Assembly (NCBI RefSeq): GCF_009684755.1
Contig: NZ_BLBC01000011.1
Coordinates: 62,001-126,000, forward strand
Direction: 5' to 3'
DNA: 64,000 nucleotides
DNA from: Capnocytophaga felis
GTDB lineage: Bacteria; Bacteroidota; Bacteroidia; Flavobacteriales; Flavobacteriaceae
Under the pieces are notes generated by a model, which ran no database searches, had not been told where the DNA came from, and saw only the letters and a program-made list of their open reading frames with translations. Made by a program: the position numbers and the translations under genes. Of the stretch, positions 18,702 through 27,305 are shown piece after piece (within the stretch, counting starts at the first letter, position 1; every line of letters starts with the position of its first letter).

Positions 18702-21548
18702 TTACATATAACTTTCAATGGGTGCACAAGAGCAAATTAGGTTTCGGTCACCGTGAGCATCGTTTACCCTACGGACAGTTGGCCAAAATTTATTTTCAGC
18801 GATAGATTCTAACGGAAAAGCTGCCTTTTGTCGGCTATATGGCAAGTTCCACGTATCGGCAGTGAGCATCGCTTGGGTATGCGGAGCCTCTTTCAGCACG
18901 TTAGTTTCATCAGTTGGTGTGGCTTCCTCAATTTCTCTACGGATAGAAATCATCGCATCAATGAACAAATCCAATTGAGCTTTACTCTCACTTTCAGTAG
19001 GTTCCACCATCAGCGTTCCTGCCACCGGGAAAGAAAGCGTTGGTGCGTGGAAGCCGTAGTCCATCAAACGTTTGGCAATATCGATAGCCTCAATCCCATT
19101 TTGTTTAAACGGACGGCAATCCAATATCATTTCGTGAGCAGCTCTGCCTTGTTCTCCCGTATAAAGAATTTCGTAATGTTTTTTCAAACTTTCTTTCAGA
19201 TAGTTTGCGTTCAAAATGGCAAATCTCGTTGCATTTGTTAAGCCTTCGCTTCCTAACATTTTGATGTATGCATAAGAAATTAAGCAGACATACGCACTTC
19301 CGAAAGGAGCCGAAGAAATCGCCGTAATGGCTTCGCTTCCGCCTGTGGCTACAATCGGGTTAGTTGGCAGGAACGGAGCCAAATGCTTGGCAACGCAGAT
19401 AGGTCCCACACCCGGTCCGCCTCCTCCGTGCGGAATGGCAAAGGTTTTGTGCAAGTTTAAGTGGCAAACGTCCGCCCCAATAGTTCCCGGATTGGTAAGC
19501 CCCACCTGAGCGTTCATATTTGCCCCATCCATATATACTTGTCCGCCGTTTTTATGGATAATATCAATAATTTCAACGATAGACGACTCAAACACACCGT
19601 GCGTTGATGGATAAGTAATCATCACCGCAGCCAAGTTATCTTTATGTTTTTCAGCTTTTTCCTTCAAGTCTGCAACGTCGATGTTTCCTTTTTCGTCCGT
19701 TTTGGTAACCACCACTTGCATTCCTGCCATTGCAGCCGAAGCCGGATTCGTTCCGTGAGCCGATGAAGGAATCAAGCAAATATTCCGATGACCTTCGCCG
19801 TTAGAAATATGATACTGACGGATAACCATCAAGCCGGCATACTCTCCGTTAGCTCCCGAATTAGGTTGAAGCGATGTGGCTGCAAATCCGGTAATTACAG
19901 AAAGTGATTTTTCAAGTTCGGTAAGCATTTGGTGATAGCCTTCTGCTTGATTTTTAGGTACAAACGGGTGAATATTTGCCCACTGAGCCATACTCAAAGG
20001 AAGCATTTCGGTTGCGGCGTTGAGTTTCATCGTACAAGAACCGAGCGAAATCATCGAGTGATTCAAAGAAAGGTCTTTTCTTTCTAACTTCTTGATATAA
20101 CGCATCATATCTGTTTCGCTGTGATACGAATTGAACACCGGAGCAGTTAAAAATTCGGTTTGACGACGCAATTCTGCCGGAATAGCGTTCTTTTCTTCCA
20201 AAGAAATTAAAACCACTTTTTGCTTACCTGCCACCTCAGCAAATATTGCTAAAATAGCATTAACCTCCTCTACCCCAACGGTTTCGTTAAGTGAAATATT
20301 CACCGTTTCCGCATTCGGATAATAGAAATTAATTTTGTTTGCTTCGGCTACTGCTTTGATTTTCTCAGCATTTGCCTTTACTGAAAGCGTATCGAAGAAA
20401 TTTTTATTATTTATTTGGAAACCTAATTTTTCCAAATTATTTTTCAAAGTTACAGTTGCATTATGTACTTTACCGGCGATAAATTCCAAACCTTTTGGTC
20501 CGTGATAAACGGCGTACATTCCCGCCATTACTGCCAGCAGCACCTGAGCCGTACAGATGTTGGACGTTGCTTTATCGCGTTTGATGTGTTGTTCACGGGT
20601 TTGAAGTGCCATTCGTAAAGCCGGATTTCCGTCCGCATCAATAGTTACCCCGATAATACGCCCCGGAATGGAACGTTTGTACTCATCGCGTGTGGCAAAA
20701 TAACCAGCGTGCGGACCTCCGTAGCCCAACGGAATACCAAAACGTTGCGAAGTTCCCACCACCACATCGGCACCGAATTTTGCAGGAGCTTCCAACAGAA
20801 CCAAACTCAACAAATCAGCTGCCACAACCACTTTTATATCCAAATCGTGAGCTTTGGCTACAAAATCGGCGTAATTGTGAACCTCCCCGTCCGTTCCCGA
20901 AGGATATTGAACGATAGCCCCAAAATAGCTTTCGTCTAAATTGATAGTCTGGTGATTACCAACCACTAACTCAATACCGAAGGGAGTGGCTCGGGTTTGT
21001 AATACGGAAAGCGTTTGTGGCAGAATGGTTTCAGAAACAAAGAATTTATTAACGTTATTTTTTTTCTGTTCGCGAGAGCGTAAATCAAGTAGCATTGCCA
21101 TAGCTTCGGCAGCGGCAGTTCCTTCATCTAAAAGAGAAGCGTTGGCAATTTCCATTCCTGTAAGGTCGAGGATAACGGTTTGATAATTAAGGAGAGCTTC
21201 CAATCGCCCTTGTGCAATTTCAGCCTGATATGGCGTGTAGGCTGTGTACCAACCCGGATTCTCAAAAATGTTTCGTTTGATTACCGAAGGCGTAATTGCT
21301 TCATTGTACCCCAACCCGATGTAAGATTTGAAAACTTTATTCTTAGCTGCCAATTCGCCTACGTGTTGCAGGAATTGATATTCGCTAATGCCTTTTGGCA
21401 AATTTAGGGGCGATTGCAGACGAATATGTTTAGGAATGGTTTGGTCAATTAATTGGTCTAAACTATCAGCACCAATTACGCTGAGCATCTGCGGAACGTC
21501 ATTTTGAGCAATCCCGATATGACGCAGTTCAAATTTTTCTGTATTCAT
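18702..21548 (-). CDS. gcvP: Glycine dehydrogenase (decarboxylating), P-protein of glycine cleavage system
   Basis: I start at the ATG at 21548 (MNTEKFELRHIGIAQNDVP), giving 948 residues. The longer open frame back to 21656 is rejected because a -7 box lies at 21584-21591 and the extra N-terminus is unlike the family. This is the fused single-chain P-protein, with both halves present: the N-terminal half (GLGYNEAITPSVIKRN, TPYQAEIAQGRLEALLNYQT) and the C-terminal half with the pyridoxal-phosphate lysine in CHLNLHKTFAIPHGGGGPG near residue 697. It decarboxylates glycine and passes aminomethyl to the lipoyl H-protein. The gcvT and gcvH genes are not adjacent. No glycine riboswitch was found upstream. 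Confidence 0.95.
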   Translation of the reverse strand: MNTEKFELRHIGIAQNDVPQMLSVIGADSLDQLIDQTIPKHIRLQSPLNLPKGISEYQFLQHVGELAAKNKVFKSYIGLGYNEAITPSVIKRNIFENPGWYTAYTPYQAEIAQGRLEALLNYQTVILDLTGMEIANASLLDEGTAAAEAMAMLLDLRSREQKKNNVNKFFVSETILPQTLSVLQTRATPFGIELVVGNHQTINLDESYFGAIVQYPSGTDGEVHNYADFVAKAHDLDIKVVVAADLLSLVLLEAPAKFGADVVVGTSQRFGIPLGYGGPHAGYFATRDEYKRSIPGRIIGVTIDADGNPALRMALQTREQHIKRDKATSNICTAQVLLAVMAGMYAVYHGPKGLEFIAGKVHNATVTLKNNLEKLGFQINNKNFFDTLSVKANAEKIKAVAEANKINFYYPNAETVNISLNETVGVEEVNAILAIFAEVAGKQKVVLISLEEKNAIPAELRRQTEFLTAPVFNSYHSETDMMRYIKKLERKDLSLNHSMISLGSCTMKLNAATEMLPLSMAQWANIHPFVPKNQAEGYHQMLTELEKSLSVITGFAATSLQPNSGANGEYAGLMVIRQYHISNGEGHRNICLIPSSAHGTNPASAAMAGMQVVVTKTDEKGNIDVADLKEKAEKHKDNLAAVMITYPSTHGVFESSIVEIIDIIHKNGGQVYMDGANMNAQVGLTNPGTIGADVCHLNLHKTFAIPHGGGGPGVGPICVAKHLAPFLPTNPIVATGGSEAITAISSAPFGSAYVCLISYAYIKMLGSEGLTNATRFAILNANYLKESLKKHYEILYTGEQGRAAHEMILDCRPFKQNGIEAIDIAKRLMDYGFHAPTLSFPVAGTLMVEPTESESKAQLDLFIDAMISIRREIEEATPTDETNVLKEAPHTQAMLTADTWNLPYSRQKAAFPLESIAENKFWPTVRRVNDAHGDRNLICSCAPIESYM

Positions 21549-21583
21549 AATTGTATGTAAATCAATTTTGATTATTAAATGTA

Positions 21584-21591
21584 CAAATTTA
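21584..21591 (-). promoter_or_regulatory. -7 box of gcvP promoter
   Basis: TAAATTTG on the minus strand, 36 nt upstream of the gcvP ATG; TTGC stands about 20 bp further upstream as a possible -33 element. It decides the gcvP start. Confidence 0.6.
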
Positions 21592-21656
21592 GAATTAAAT
21601 TTGAAAAATAGCAAGTTTTTTCCGTCGGATTTCGGAATTTTCAAGAAAAAATACAC

Positions 21657-22002
21657 ACCAGATTAAGGATAAATTTCCGTGAGTGAAACCACACTCAGGC
21701 AACCATTATGCCAAGACAAATTTTATTGGAAGTTAAAGCCGATATGAATATACATTTATCCAAAAAAATCTGTTTGTGAAATAAAAAACAATATAACTTT
21801 TACAAACACAAAGAATATATACAATTTTTACTTTAAAAAATTTACAAATACATATTTATACACATAAAAAATAAACAGAAACAAATTTTTATCGATTAAA
21901 ATAATTTTCTGACTATTAGAAAATATAAAATATACTCAAAACATAGTTTTCTAACTTTCAGAAAATAATAAAAGCAGTTATATTATGTATTAAAAACAAA
22001 AA
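21657..22002. other. Intergenic region with hairpin and long inverted repeat
   Basis: This AT-rich stretch contains a short TGAGTG-AAACCA-CACTCA hairpin (about 21680-21697), a 24-codon frame from the ATG at 21708 (MPRQILLEVKADMNIHLSKK...), and two inverted arms at 21904-21923 and 21947-21966. None is a recognised gene. Confidence 0.45.
21904..21966. repeat. 20-bp imperfect inverted repeat
   Basis: ATTTTCTGACTATTAGAAAA (21904-21923) and TTTTCTAACTTTCAGAAAAT (21947-21966) are inverted copies with 17 of 20 matches, separated by 23 bp. Each arm is itself close to a TTTTCT-N-AGAAAA palindrome, as expected for a pair of regulator sites. Confidence 0.55.
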
Positions 22003-22034
22003 AACTTTATCAAAGCAATAACCTTGATAAAGTT
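22003..22034 (-). terminator. Terminator of outer-membrane-like protein gene
   Basis: Perfect 11-bp stem AACTTTATCAA / TTGATAAAGTT, 10-nt loop, with T-run on the minus strand. Confidence 0.85.
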
Positions 22035-22073
22035 TTTTATTATAGAAATAAAGAATTTACTTCCGAGCTAAAA

Positions 22074-22622
22074 TTAAAATAGTATATATTCAATTTTTAA
22101 GCCTAATGTCGGAGCTATAGGGCTGTAATAATTATTACTATCTGTTCTTACATCCGATTTTCTGTAATAATGTCCCAAACCTACGTGAAAACTGAAAAGT
22201 AAATTTTTAGCAATTTCGGTTTGTATCCCCCAATGTAACTCATTTATCATTGTTACAGCGTTTAAAGCATCATTGCCGTATAAAATTTTGTTTTGTATTC
22301 CAACAAAATTACCCCTGTTATAGGAAATATCTTTCCCTTTTCGCACTCGGTTATCTCTGTTGTAATAACGTCTTAGCCCAATTTTGGTATAAGGTGTGTA
22401 TTCTCCGAAATTTACTCCCATTGAAAGCCCGTAGTCCTTTATATTTGCAGCTCCCATTCCTGCAGAAAACTCTGCTAAAATATTGGTAGAAACAGGTAAT
22501 TCATATGATGCTCCCAAAGAAAGAATAGAAGCCTCTATACCAAACTGTTTCTTCAACTCAGTTGATTGACTATGCCCCAAAAACGGCAAACAAAAAATGA
22601 TAGTGTAAAATATTTTCTTCAT
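22074..22622 (-). CDS. Secreted or outer-membrane protein of unknown function
   Basis: A 182-residue protein with a signal peptide (MKKIFYTIIFCLPFLGHSQS). The mature chain alternates short amphipathic strands (FGIEASILSLGASYELPV, LAEFSAGMGAAN, GLSMGVNFGEYTPYTKIGLRRYY, LLFSFHVGLGHYYRK) and ends in LGLKIEYILF with a terminal Phe. This pattern fits an eight-stranded beta-barrel of the outer membrane rather than a soluble enzyme. I do not recognise a named family. It is a single gene with its own terminator and no functional clue from its neighbours. Confidence 0.75.
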   Translation of the reverse strand: MKKIFYTIIFCLPFLGHSQSTELKKQFGIEASILSLGASYELPVSTNILAEFSAGMGAANIKDYGLSMGVNFGEYTPYTKIGLRRYYNRDNRVRKGKDISYNRGNFVGIQNKILYGNDALNAVTMINELHWGIQTEIAKNLLFSFHVGLGHYYRKSDVRTDSNNYYSPIAPTLGLKIEYILF

Positions 22623-23001
22623 TATATTTTGAATTTATTTTAAAAATCTAATTCTTACTTCTTTCCGAATGTTAGGAAACTTTCACTTGCTCCTCCAAAC
22701 AGCCTTTTTTCATCTTTAAAATACATCAAATTTTCAGGGGCAAAAATAGAATAAATTTTCATATAACAAACTTATATTTAATTTTAACATTTGCATAAAA
22801 AAATTATCATATTAATAGTAATTCCATAAACATTAATCTTAAAAATAAGGAATAAATCATCTTTAGGCAGTAAAATTTTTAATTTTTCAGTATAAATACA
22901 AAAATAGACTTCGAAAAATACTTTATAATGTATTCATTTATTTGCTTTTTCAAAAAAAATATCATACATTGCACACGTAAATCTTATAAAAATATGTAAT
23001 T
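22623..23001. other. Divergent intergenic region
   Basis: This 379-bp AT-rich spacer has no supported gene. It contains the likely promoter of the second DUF6261 gene at its right end and otherwise nothing I can interpret. Confidence 0.5.
22941..22972 (+). promoter_or_regulatory. Likely promoter of second DUF6261 gene
   Basis: TTTG (22941-22944), 20-bp spacer, then TACATTGC (22965-22972), one mismatch from TAnnTTTG. The leader to the ATG at 23002 would be about 25 nt. Confidence 0.5.
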
Positions 23002-23730
23002 ATGATTCCGAAAACAAATTTAGCCCAATTGCGTCTGATGGATTTCTTTCAAGTAGCCAGCAACATTGCCCATTATGCACGCAAAGAAAATTTAGAAACA
23101 CTGAAATTAGCAGCTTCTTTCACAGATTATGAAACCGCTTTGGACAATCTGGATAAAGCCCTTAAAAGAGATTCTACCAAATTTGAGACTCAGAAACTCA
23201 ATAAGATTAGTGGCAAACGCAGAAAAACCATTTCGGCTCTAACCACCGCAGTACGTGCTTTTTGTCATTCTCCTGAAGAAGGACAGGCTCAAAAAGCTCA
23301 AAAACTTCTTTCTGTAATTGAAAAATACGGCAAAAAAATCAGCGGATTGCCTTTAAGAGAGGAAACCGCTGCCATTACCAATCTGTTACAAGATTTTAAA
23401 ACACCCGAAATCAAGGCTTTAATTGATTCGATAGGGCTGTCTTTATGGGTTACCTCGTTAGAAACCTATAATACAGAGTTTGATACACTCTATAAGGAAC
23501 GTTCGATAGAACAGGCAAGCCACACAATGGGACTTACCAAAGACGCACGCGAAAAAATGCAGAAAACGCTCAACAATTTTGCCAAAACAATGAATTCATT
23601 GGCTTTCTTGGAAGGTGAAACACCTTACAAAAATTTAGCCGACTGTATTAACAACGAAATTAACAAAGCCCTCAGTGAAGTAAAACGCCGAAAAAACTCG
23701 GGTAAGGACAAAGATAATTCAGCAGAATAG
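23002..23730 (+). CDS. DUF6261 family helical protein (copy 2)
   Basis: This 242-residue protein is a paralogue of the gene at 12301-13020. Both are all-helical and share in order an N-terminal segment with many Leu/Ala heptads, AKLLS- or AEKLYA-type helix with VIEKYGKKI / VFSKYGVKI, then a LLQDF/LLQDL-xxPE motif, and a Lys/Arg/Asn tail after AIxVKRRxN. Residue identity by eye is low outside these motifs. There is no signal peptide or membrane helix, so it should be cytosolic. Function unknown. The gene is monocistronic, with a promoter-like element and a strong terminator, which argues that it is expressed. Confidence 0.78.
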   Translation: MIPKTNLAQLRLMDFFQVASNIAHYARKENLETLKLAASFTDYETALDNLDKALKRDSTKFETQKLNKISGKRRKTISALTTAVRAFCHSPEEGQAQKAQKLLSVIEKYGKKISGLPLREETAAITNLLQDFKTPEIKALIDSIGLSLWVTSLETYNTEFDTLYKERSIEQASHTMGLTKDAREKMQKTLNNFAKTMNSLAFLEGETPYKNLADCINNEINKALSEVKRRKNSGKDKDNSAE

Positions 23731-23771
23731 TAACTCGGTAACAAGAGACTATATTTCAGACTCTTTAATAC

Positions 23772-23812
23772 AAAGAACACTGTTGTAATTCACGATTATA
23801 ACAGTGTTCTTT
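23772..23812 (+). terminator. Terminator of second DUF6261 gene
   Basis: 13-bp perfect stem AAAGAACACTGTT / AACAGTGTTCTTT with a 15-nt loop and T-run. Confidence 0.9.
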
Positions 23813-23886
23813 TTACATTTAGCTGTTATTTATATTCTTTTTTTTGCATAAAAAAGAATACTATTGCTCTTTTTCTTTCTGTTTTG

Positions 23887-24273
23887 CTATTTTTTTAGAA
23901 TCTTTGCAATATCGGGCGGGAAATAATTTGCTCCTTTCATTACCTTTCCGTCCTCACGGTAGATAGGTTTTCCGTTTTCATCAAGTTTACTCATATTGCT
24001 GCGATGAATTTCGTTGAAAACTTCTTCTATTTTATGTTGCATTCCGTGTTCGATAATTGTTCCGCAGAGGATGTACAACATATCGCCCAAAGCATCGGCT
24101 ACCTCTACCATATTTTTACTTTTAACAGCTTCCAGATACTCTTCATTTTCTTCCGCCATTAAGCGAAAACGTAAATTTGTTGTTTCTTCTTTTAAATTGA
24201 TGGTCGGTTCCTGGCTCATTCCCAATCCGAAAGCCTTATGAAACTCAGCTACTGATTTTAATTTATTTTGCAT
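23887..24273 (-). CDS. MazG-like / phosphoribosyl-ATP pyrophosphohydrolase-fold protein
   Basis: A 128-residue all-alpha NTP pyrophosphatase-fold protein. The metal-binding pattern is visible as RLMAEENEEYLEAVKSKNMV (EExxE-type helix) followed by VEVADALGDMLYIL (ExxxD helix). The rest, with IHRSNMSKLDENGKPIYRED and FPPDIAKIL, matches stand-alone MazG-like proteins of the nucleoside-triphosphate-pyrophosphohydrolase family common in Bacteroidota. These hydrolyse dNTPs or modified nucleotides to monophosphates, mainly as house-cleaning enzymes; the exact substrate is not predictable. The ATG at 24273 fits the family N-terminus. Confidence 0.85.
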   Translation of the reverse strand: MQNKLKSVAEFHKAFGLGMSQEPTINLKEETTNLRFRLMAEENEEYLEAVKSKNMVEVADALGDMLYILCGTIIEHGMQHKIEEVFNEIHRSNMSKLDENGKPIYREDGKVMKGANYFPPDIAKILKK

Positions 24274-24345
24274 TTTAATTGTTTTTTCTTTTTATAAAAT
24301 GAAAAAACACCTGCAAAAAGCAAGTGTTTTTATTTTTATTATTAA

Positions 24346-24858
24346 TTAATTTTGTCGTTTTTTGTATGTGCTTACAAGCTTTCTGTTTCCTATGACAAAA
24401 GTTAGCGTTAAAGTTTCGTCATTAAAAACGAAAGGAATTTCAGCTACAAGCCCTTCATCACTCTTTCCGAATATTTTGTTATCCGAAACTGTGTATGTCC
24501 AATCTATTGGCTTTTCGGTACAAACACCCGCAACTGACATACTGATATGCGTTTTAAGTGTAGTTTCCTGAAAAACAGCGTAACTTTTCTTTTCACAATC
24601 AGTAAGAACACGTTCCCTACCATTGATATTCATCGACATTATTTCCCACGTACCTACAAAAGGATTTTGTTTGGGAGTTTCATTTTGCTCATTCTCTTTC
24701 GTATCAGAACTATCAACCGTAGGAGCTTCATTTTGCTTATCTCCTTTCGTGTCAGAAATATCAACTGATGGTTTATCAACTTCATTTACATCATCTTTCC
24801 CGCAAGAAATCACTGACAAACTAAAAGCAAGCACTACAAATGCTAAGATTTTTTTCAT
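24346..24858 (-). CDS. Lipocalin-like lipoprotein with surface-export signal
   Basis: I start at the ATG at 24858, giving 170 residues, because MKKILAFVVLAFSLSVISC is a perfect lipoprotein signal; the frame extends upstream but that part is unlike a leader. The lipid-modified Cys is followed at once by GKDD, which fits the acidic lipoprotein export signal described for Capnocytophaga canimorsus, so the protein is probably exposed on the cell surface. A tethering region follows with two imperfect 16-residue copies (DISDTKGDKQNEAPT and DSSDTKENEQNETPK). The C-terminal domain (PFVGTWEIMSMNINGRERVL ... CEKKSY) is lipocalin-like, with GTWE and paired cysteines. Ligand unknown. Confidence 0.8.
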   Translation of the reverse strand: MKKILAFVVLAFSLSVISCGKDDVNEVDKPSVDISDTKGDKQNEAPTVDSSDTKENEQNETPKQNPFVGTWEIMSMNINGRERVLTDCEKKSYAVFQETTLKTHISMSVAGVCTEKPIDWTYTVSDNKIFGKSDEGLVAEIPFVFNDETLTLTFVIGNRKLVSTYKKRQN

Positions 24859-24987
24859 AATATTTAATTCTGTAAAATTCGGGTGCAAAGGAACGAAATA
24901 TTCGCAAGCGAACAAAACACGAACAATATTAAATTTGGTTAATCTTTTACAAGCATATACTGAAAAAAGACATTTTTCACTTTATTT

Positions 24988-25896
24988 TCAAACCTCTATA
25001 CTTACCGCACGATTATGAATGTTTCTTCCTTCCTCAAAATAAAAATCAATTCTTCCTAAATTAATTCCATAACATCCCACTTGATTGACTAAAGTTATAT
25101 TCCCTTTTTTGTTAGTAACTAAAGTAGGTTCCGGTAAAAAAGTATGTGTGTGTCCTCCTATAATCAGATCTATTTCAGAGGTTTGTTCAGCAATTGTCAA
25201 ATCACATATAATTTCATTAGTGTCGTATTTATAGCCCAAATGTGACAAACAAATCACTAAGTCACATTTTTCTTCATTTCGTAGTTTACGTTCCATATCT
25301 TGTGCTATTTCAAGCGGATTCAAATAAACCGTCTCCTTGTAATTAGCTTTGTTTACCAAATTCTCCAACCTGATTCCCAGACCAAAAACCCCTATACGAA
25401 TTCCGTCCACAACGTAAACTTTGTAAGGCTTTGTGTGTCCGTCCATTATTGTATTTTTGAAATCGTAATTTGCTGTCAGAAAATCAAACTTCGCGTGAGG
25501 AAGCTGAGCAAATAATCCTTCAAGTCCGTTATCAAAATCGTGATTCCCGAGCGTTGCTGCGTCATATTTTAACATCGACATCAATTTGAACTCCAATTCG
25601 CCCCCATAAAAATTGAAGTAAGGTGTCCCCTGAAAAATATCTCCCGCATCAAATAAAAGTGTGTTTGGATTTTCCTGACGTATTTTTTCAATCAGATAAG
25701 CACGTCGAGCCACTCCTCCTTTATTCGGATTTCTTGGGTCATTTTCAGAAATAGGTTCTATGTGACTGTGTGTGTCATTGGTATGCAAAATGGTTATTTT
25801 TTTTGTATTTTGAGATTTCATCGAAAGAGATAAACCTCCCAAACCCACAAATAATGATGTTGCTCCTATATTTTTTATAAATCTTCGCCTTTCCAT
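24988..25896 (-). CDS. Periplasmic metallophosphoesterase, N-terminal half of a split 5'-nucleotidase
   Basis: A 302-residue protein with a Tat-type signal (MERRRFIKNIGATSLFVGLG). The dinuclear-metal phosphoesterase core is complete: TILHTNDTHSHIEP near residues 35-48, LLFDAGDIFQGTP near 81-93, ATLGNHDFDNG near 113-123, CLSHLGYKYD near 217-226 and LIIGGHTHTFL near 248-258. This is the catalytic domain of UshA-type 5'-nucleotidases, which dephosphorylate nucleotides in the periplasm. The substrate-binding C-terminal domain is on the separate gene just upstream (25918-26706, 21-nt gap), so the pair replaces a single UshA chain. Such split pairs occur in other flavobacteria. Confidence 0.92.
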   Translation of the reverse strand: MERRRFIKNIGATSLFVGLGGLSLSMKSQNTKKITILHTNDTHSHIEPISENDPRNPNKGGVARRAYLIEKIRQENPNTLLFDAGDIFQGTPYFNFYGGELEFKLMSMLKYDAATLGNHDFDNGLEGLFAQLPHAKFDFLTANYDFKNTIMDGHTKPYKVYVVDGIRIGVFGLGIRLENLVNKANYKETVYLNPLEIAQDMERKLRNEEKCDLVICLSHLGYKYDTNEIICDLTIAEQTSEIDLIIGGHTHTFLPEPTLVTNKKGNITLVNQVGCYGINLGRIDFYFEEGRNIHNRAVSIEV

Positions 25897-25917
25897 AACC
25901 TTATGTTTAGTTTTAAA

Positions 25918-26706
25918 TTACTTATCTTCAACAAAAATAAATCTGTCATCTCTTTCTACCTTTATAGAATCTATCTTTTTAAAATAGTCAATAAGCACAT
26001 TTCGTATTAAATAGTCTGTTTCGTAAGCACTTATTGAGTTTTGGAAAAATATCATTCCGTCACCTCCGTGCATCAAATAATCAGAGGTCGCAACCACGTA
26101 TGTTTCATCAGGATTAACAGTTTTTCCATTAATTGTAAATACCTTTATATCACCTTTTTGCGTAATATGAAGTTTTACTTGATTTGATAAAGGATGTGCT
26201 TTTTTCGCCTTGATTAAATATCGTGTCATTTCATAAAGCTTTTCTCCTTTCATCTCTAATACCACCAATTTATTCTCAAAAGGCATCAGATTATAAACCG
26301 TACCTACTGTTACGTCTCCCTTTGGTAAATCGGAACGAATCCCTCCCCAATTCAGCAAAACAAAATCAATATTTTTTCCTGTTTTTTGAAAATAAATAGG
26401 ATTTATTATTTCAAAAGAAGCATCTGCTATCAAATTTCCGATAGGAACATTTAACTGATTGGTTTCCTTAACCAAAGCCTCAGGATTATACGTCAAAAAC
26501 GTTGCTATTTCCTTGCTAACGTGCTTCTGATAAGGAAGTATAAACTTCTCTATTTCAACATCTTTCTCTTCGTTATTAGCTGCAATTTCTATATTTTTCC
26601 CTTGAATTAGGGTCAAATTATTTTTCGCAGGTTTACACGAAATAAAACAACAAACTGTTACAAGTACAACAAAAAAATAGTTCATTCCTAAATACAACTT
26701 TTTCAT
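25918..26706 (-). CDS. Lipoprotein with 5'-nucleotidase C-terminal domain
   Basis: A 262-residue protein with a lipoprotein signal (YFFVVLVTVCCFISC, acylated Cys before KPAKN). The body is the 5'-nucleotidase C-terminal substrate-recognition domain, with PIGNLIADASFE near residue 90, VLLNWGGIRSDLPKGDVTVG near 114-133, the hydrophobic MPFENKLVVLEMKG segment, and YVVATSDYLMHGGDGM near 205-220. It lacks a metallophosphoesterase domain, which is supplied by the next gene. It is presumably anchored in a membrane facing the periplasm and pairs with that Tat-exported partner to salvage extracellular nucleotides. It is the first gene of the two-gene unit. Confidence 0.9.
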   Translation of the reverse strand: MKKLYLGMNYFFVVLVTVCCFISCKPAKNNLTLIQGKNIEIAANNEEKDVEIEKFILPYQKHVSKEIATFLTYNPEALVKETNQLNVPIGNLIADASFEIINPIYFQKTGKNIDFVLLNWGGIRSDLPKGDVTVGTVYNLMPFENKLVVLEMKGEKLYEMTRYLIKAKKAHPLSNQVKLHITQKGDIKVFTINGKTVNPDETYVVATSDYLMHGGDGMIFFQNSISAYETDYLIRNVLIDYFKKIDSIKVERDDRFIFVEDK

Positions 26707-26735
26707 AAATGATTCTTATTTATAAATTTTATCTT

Positions 26736-26743
26736 TATCTTTG
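26736..26743 (+). promoter_or_regulatory. -7 box of DUF6913-dapA operon
   Basis: TATCTTTG matches TAnnTTTG. It predicts a start near 26749 and so supports use of the TTG codon at 26770. Confidence 0.6.
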
Positions 26744-26769
26744 CGAACAGACCGTAAAAGTAGTAAATT

Positions 26770-27285
26770 TTGGAATTTCTAAAAAATTATTTTCTAAAAA
26801 AACAAATTCAGAAGAATTTAAAAGCCTTAGAAAAATACTCTACAAGGCTCGGAAACTCTATTTCAAAGGTAGGTTGCATCATTGATATGGATGTCATAAA
26901 AGATATTGAACCTCTTTTGGAATTGGTAAAATATTACAATTTGCGTCCTGAAAACTATATTTTTTTAGGATACAAACAAAAATCCGAAGAAACTCATACA
27001 AACGGAGTTCCCTTTTTGATAGATAAAGAAATTAACTGGCAGGGAAAAATTCGTAACTATCACGCTGACAGACTTTCGGAGCAAGAGTACGATATTTTAA
27101 TAAACTATTTTAAAACTCCAAAATTACCTTTATTATTGCTTTCCTCTTCCATAAAAGCTAAATTACGAATTGGCTTTGAAGGAATTGATAATCAATATAA
27201 TGATGTAACTATCAACTGCAAACTGGAAGACGAAGCCATTTTCACTACCGAAGTTAAAAAGGTACTATCAACAATGCTGAAATAA
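26770..27285 (+). CDS. DUF6913 family protein, TTG start
   Basis: This 171-residue cytosolic protein begins with TTG at 26770; no ATG occurs in frame until 26887, and the segment before that (LKKQIQKNLKALEKYSTRLG) looks coding and fits the family. A -7 box 27 nt upstream agrees with this start. I recognise it as the DUF6913 type found next to dapA in flavobacteria. It has a central IDMDVIKDIEPLLELVKYYN segment resembling a small alpha/beta domain and no known catalytic motif. It is 20 nt upstream of dapA and surely cotranscribed with it. Function unknown. Confidence 0.75.
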   Translation: MEFLKNYFLKKQIQKNLKALEKYSTRLGNSISKVGCIIDMDVIKDIEPLLELVKYYNLRPENYIFLGYKQKSEETHTNGVPFLIDKEINWQGKIRNYHADRLSEQEYDILINYFKTPKLPLLLLSSSIKAKLRIGFEGIDNQYNDVTINCKLEDEAIFTTEVKKVLSTMLK

Positions 27286-27305
27286 AAATAAAAAATAATA
27301 TCATT

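Noticed and set aside
21549-21656. 36-residue N-terminal extension of gcvP
   Set aside because: It overlaps the predicted gcvP promoter and is unlike any P-protein N-terminus.
21549-21720. Glycine riboswitch upstream of gcvP
   Set aside because: None of the tandem aptamer core sequences is present, and the promoter box is only 36 nt from the start codon.
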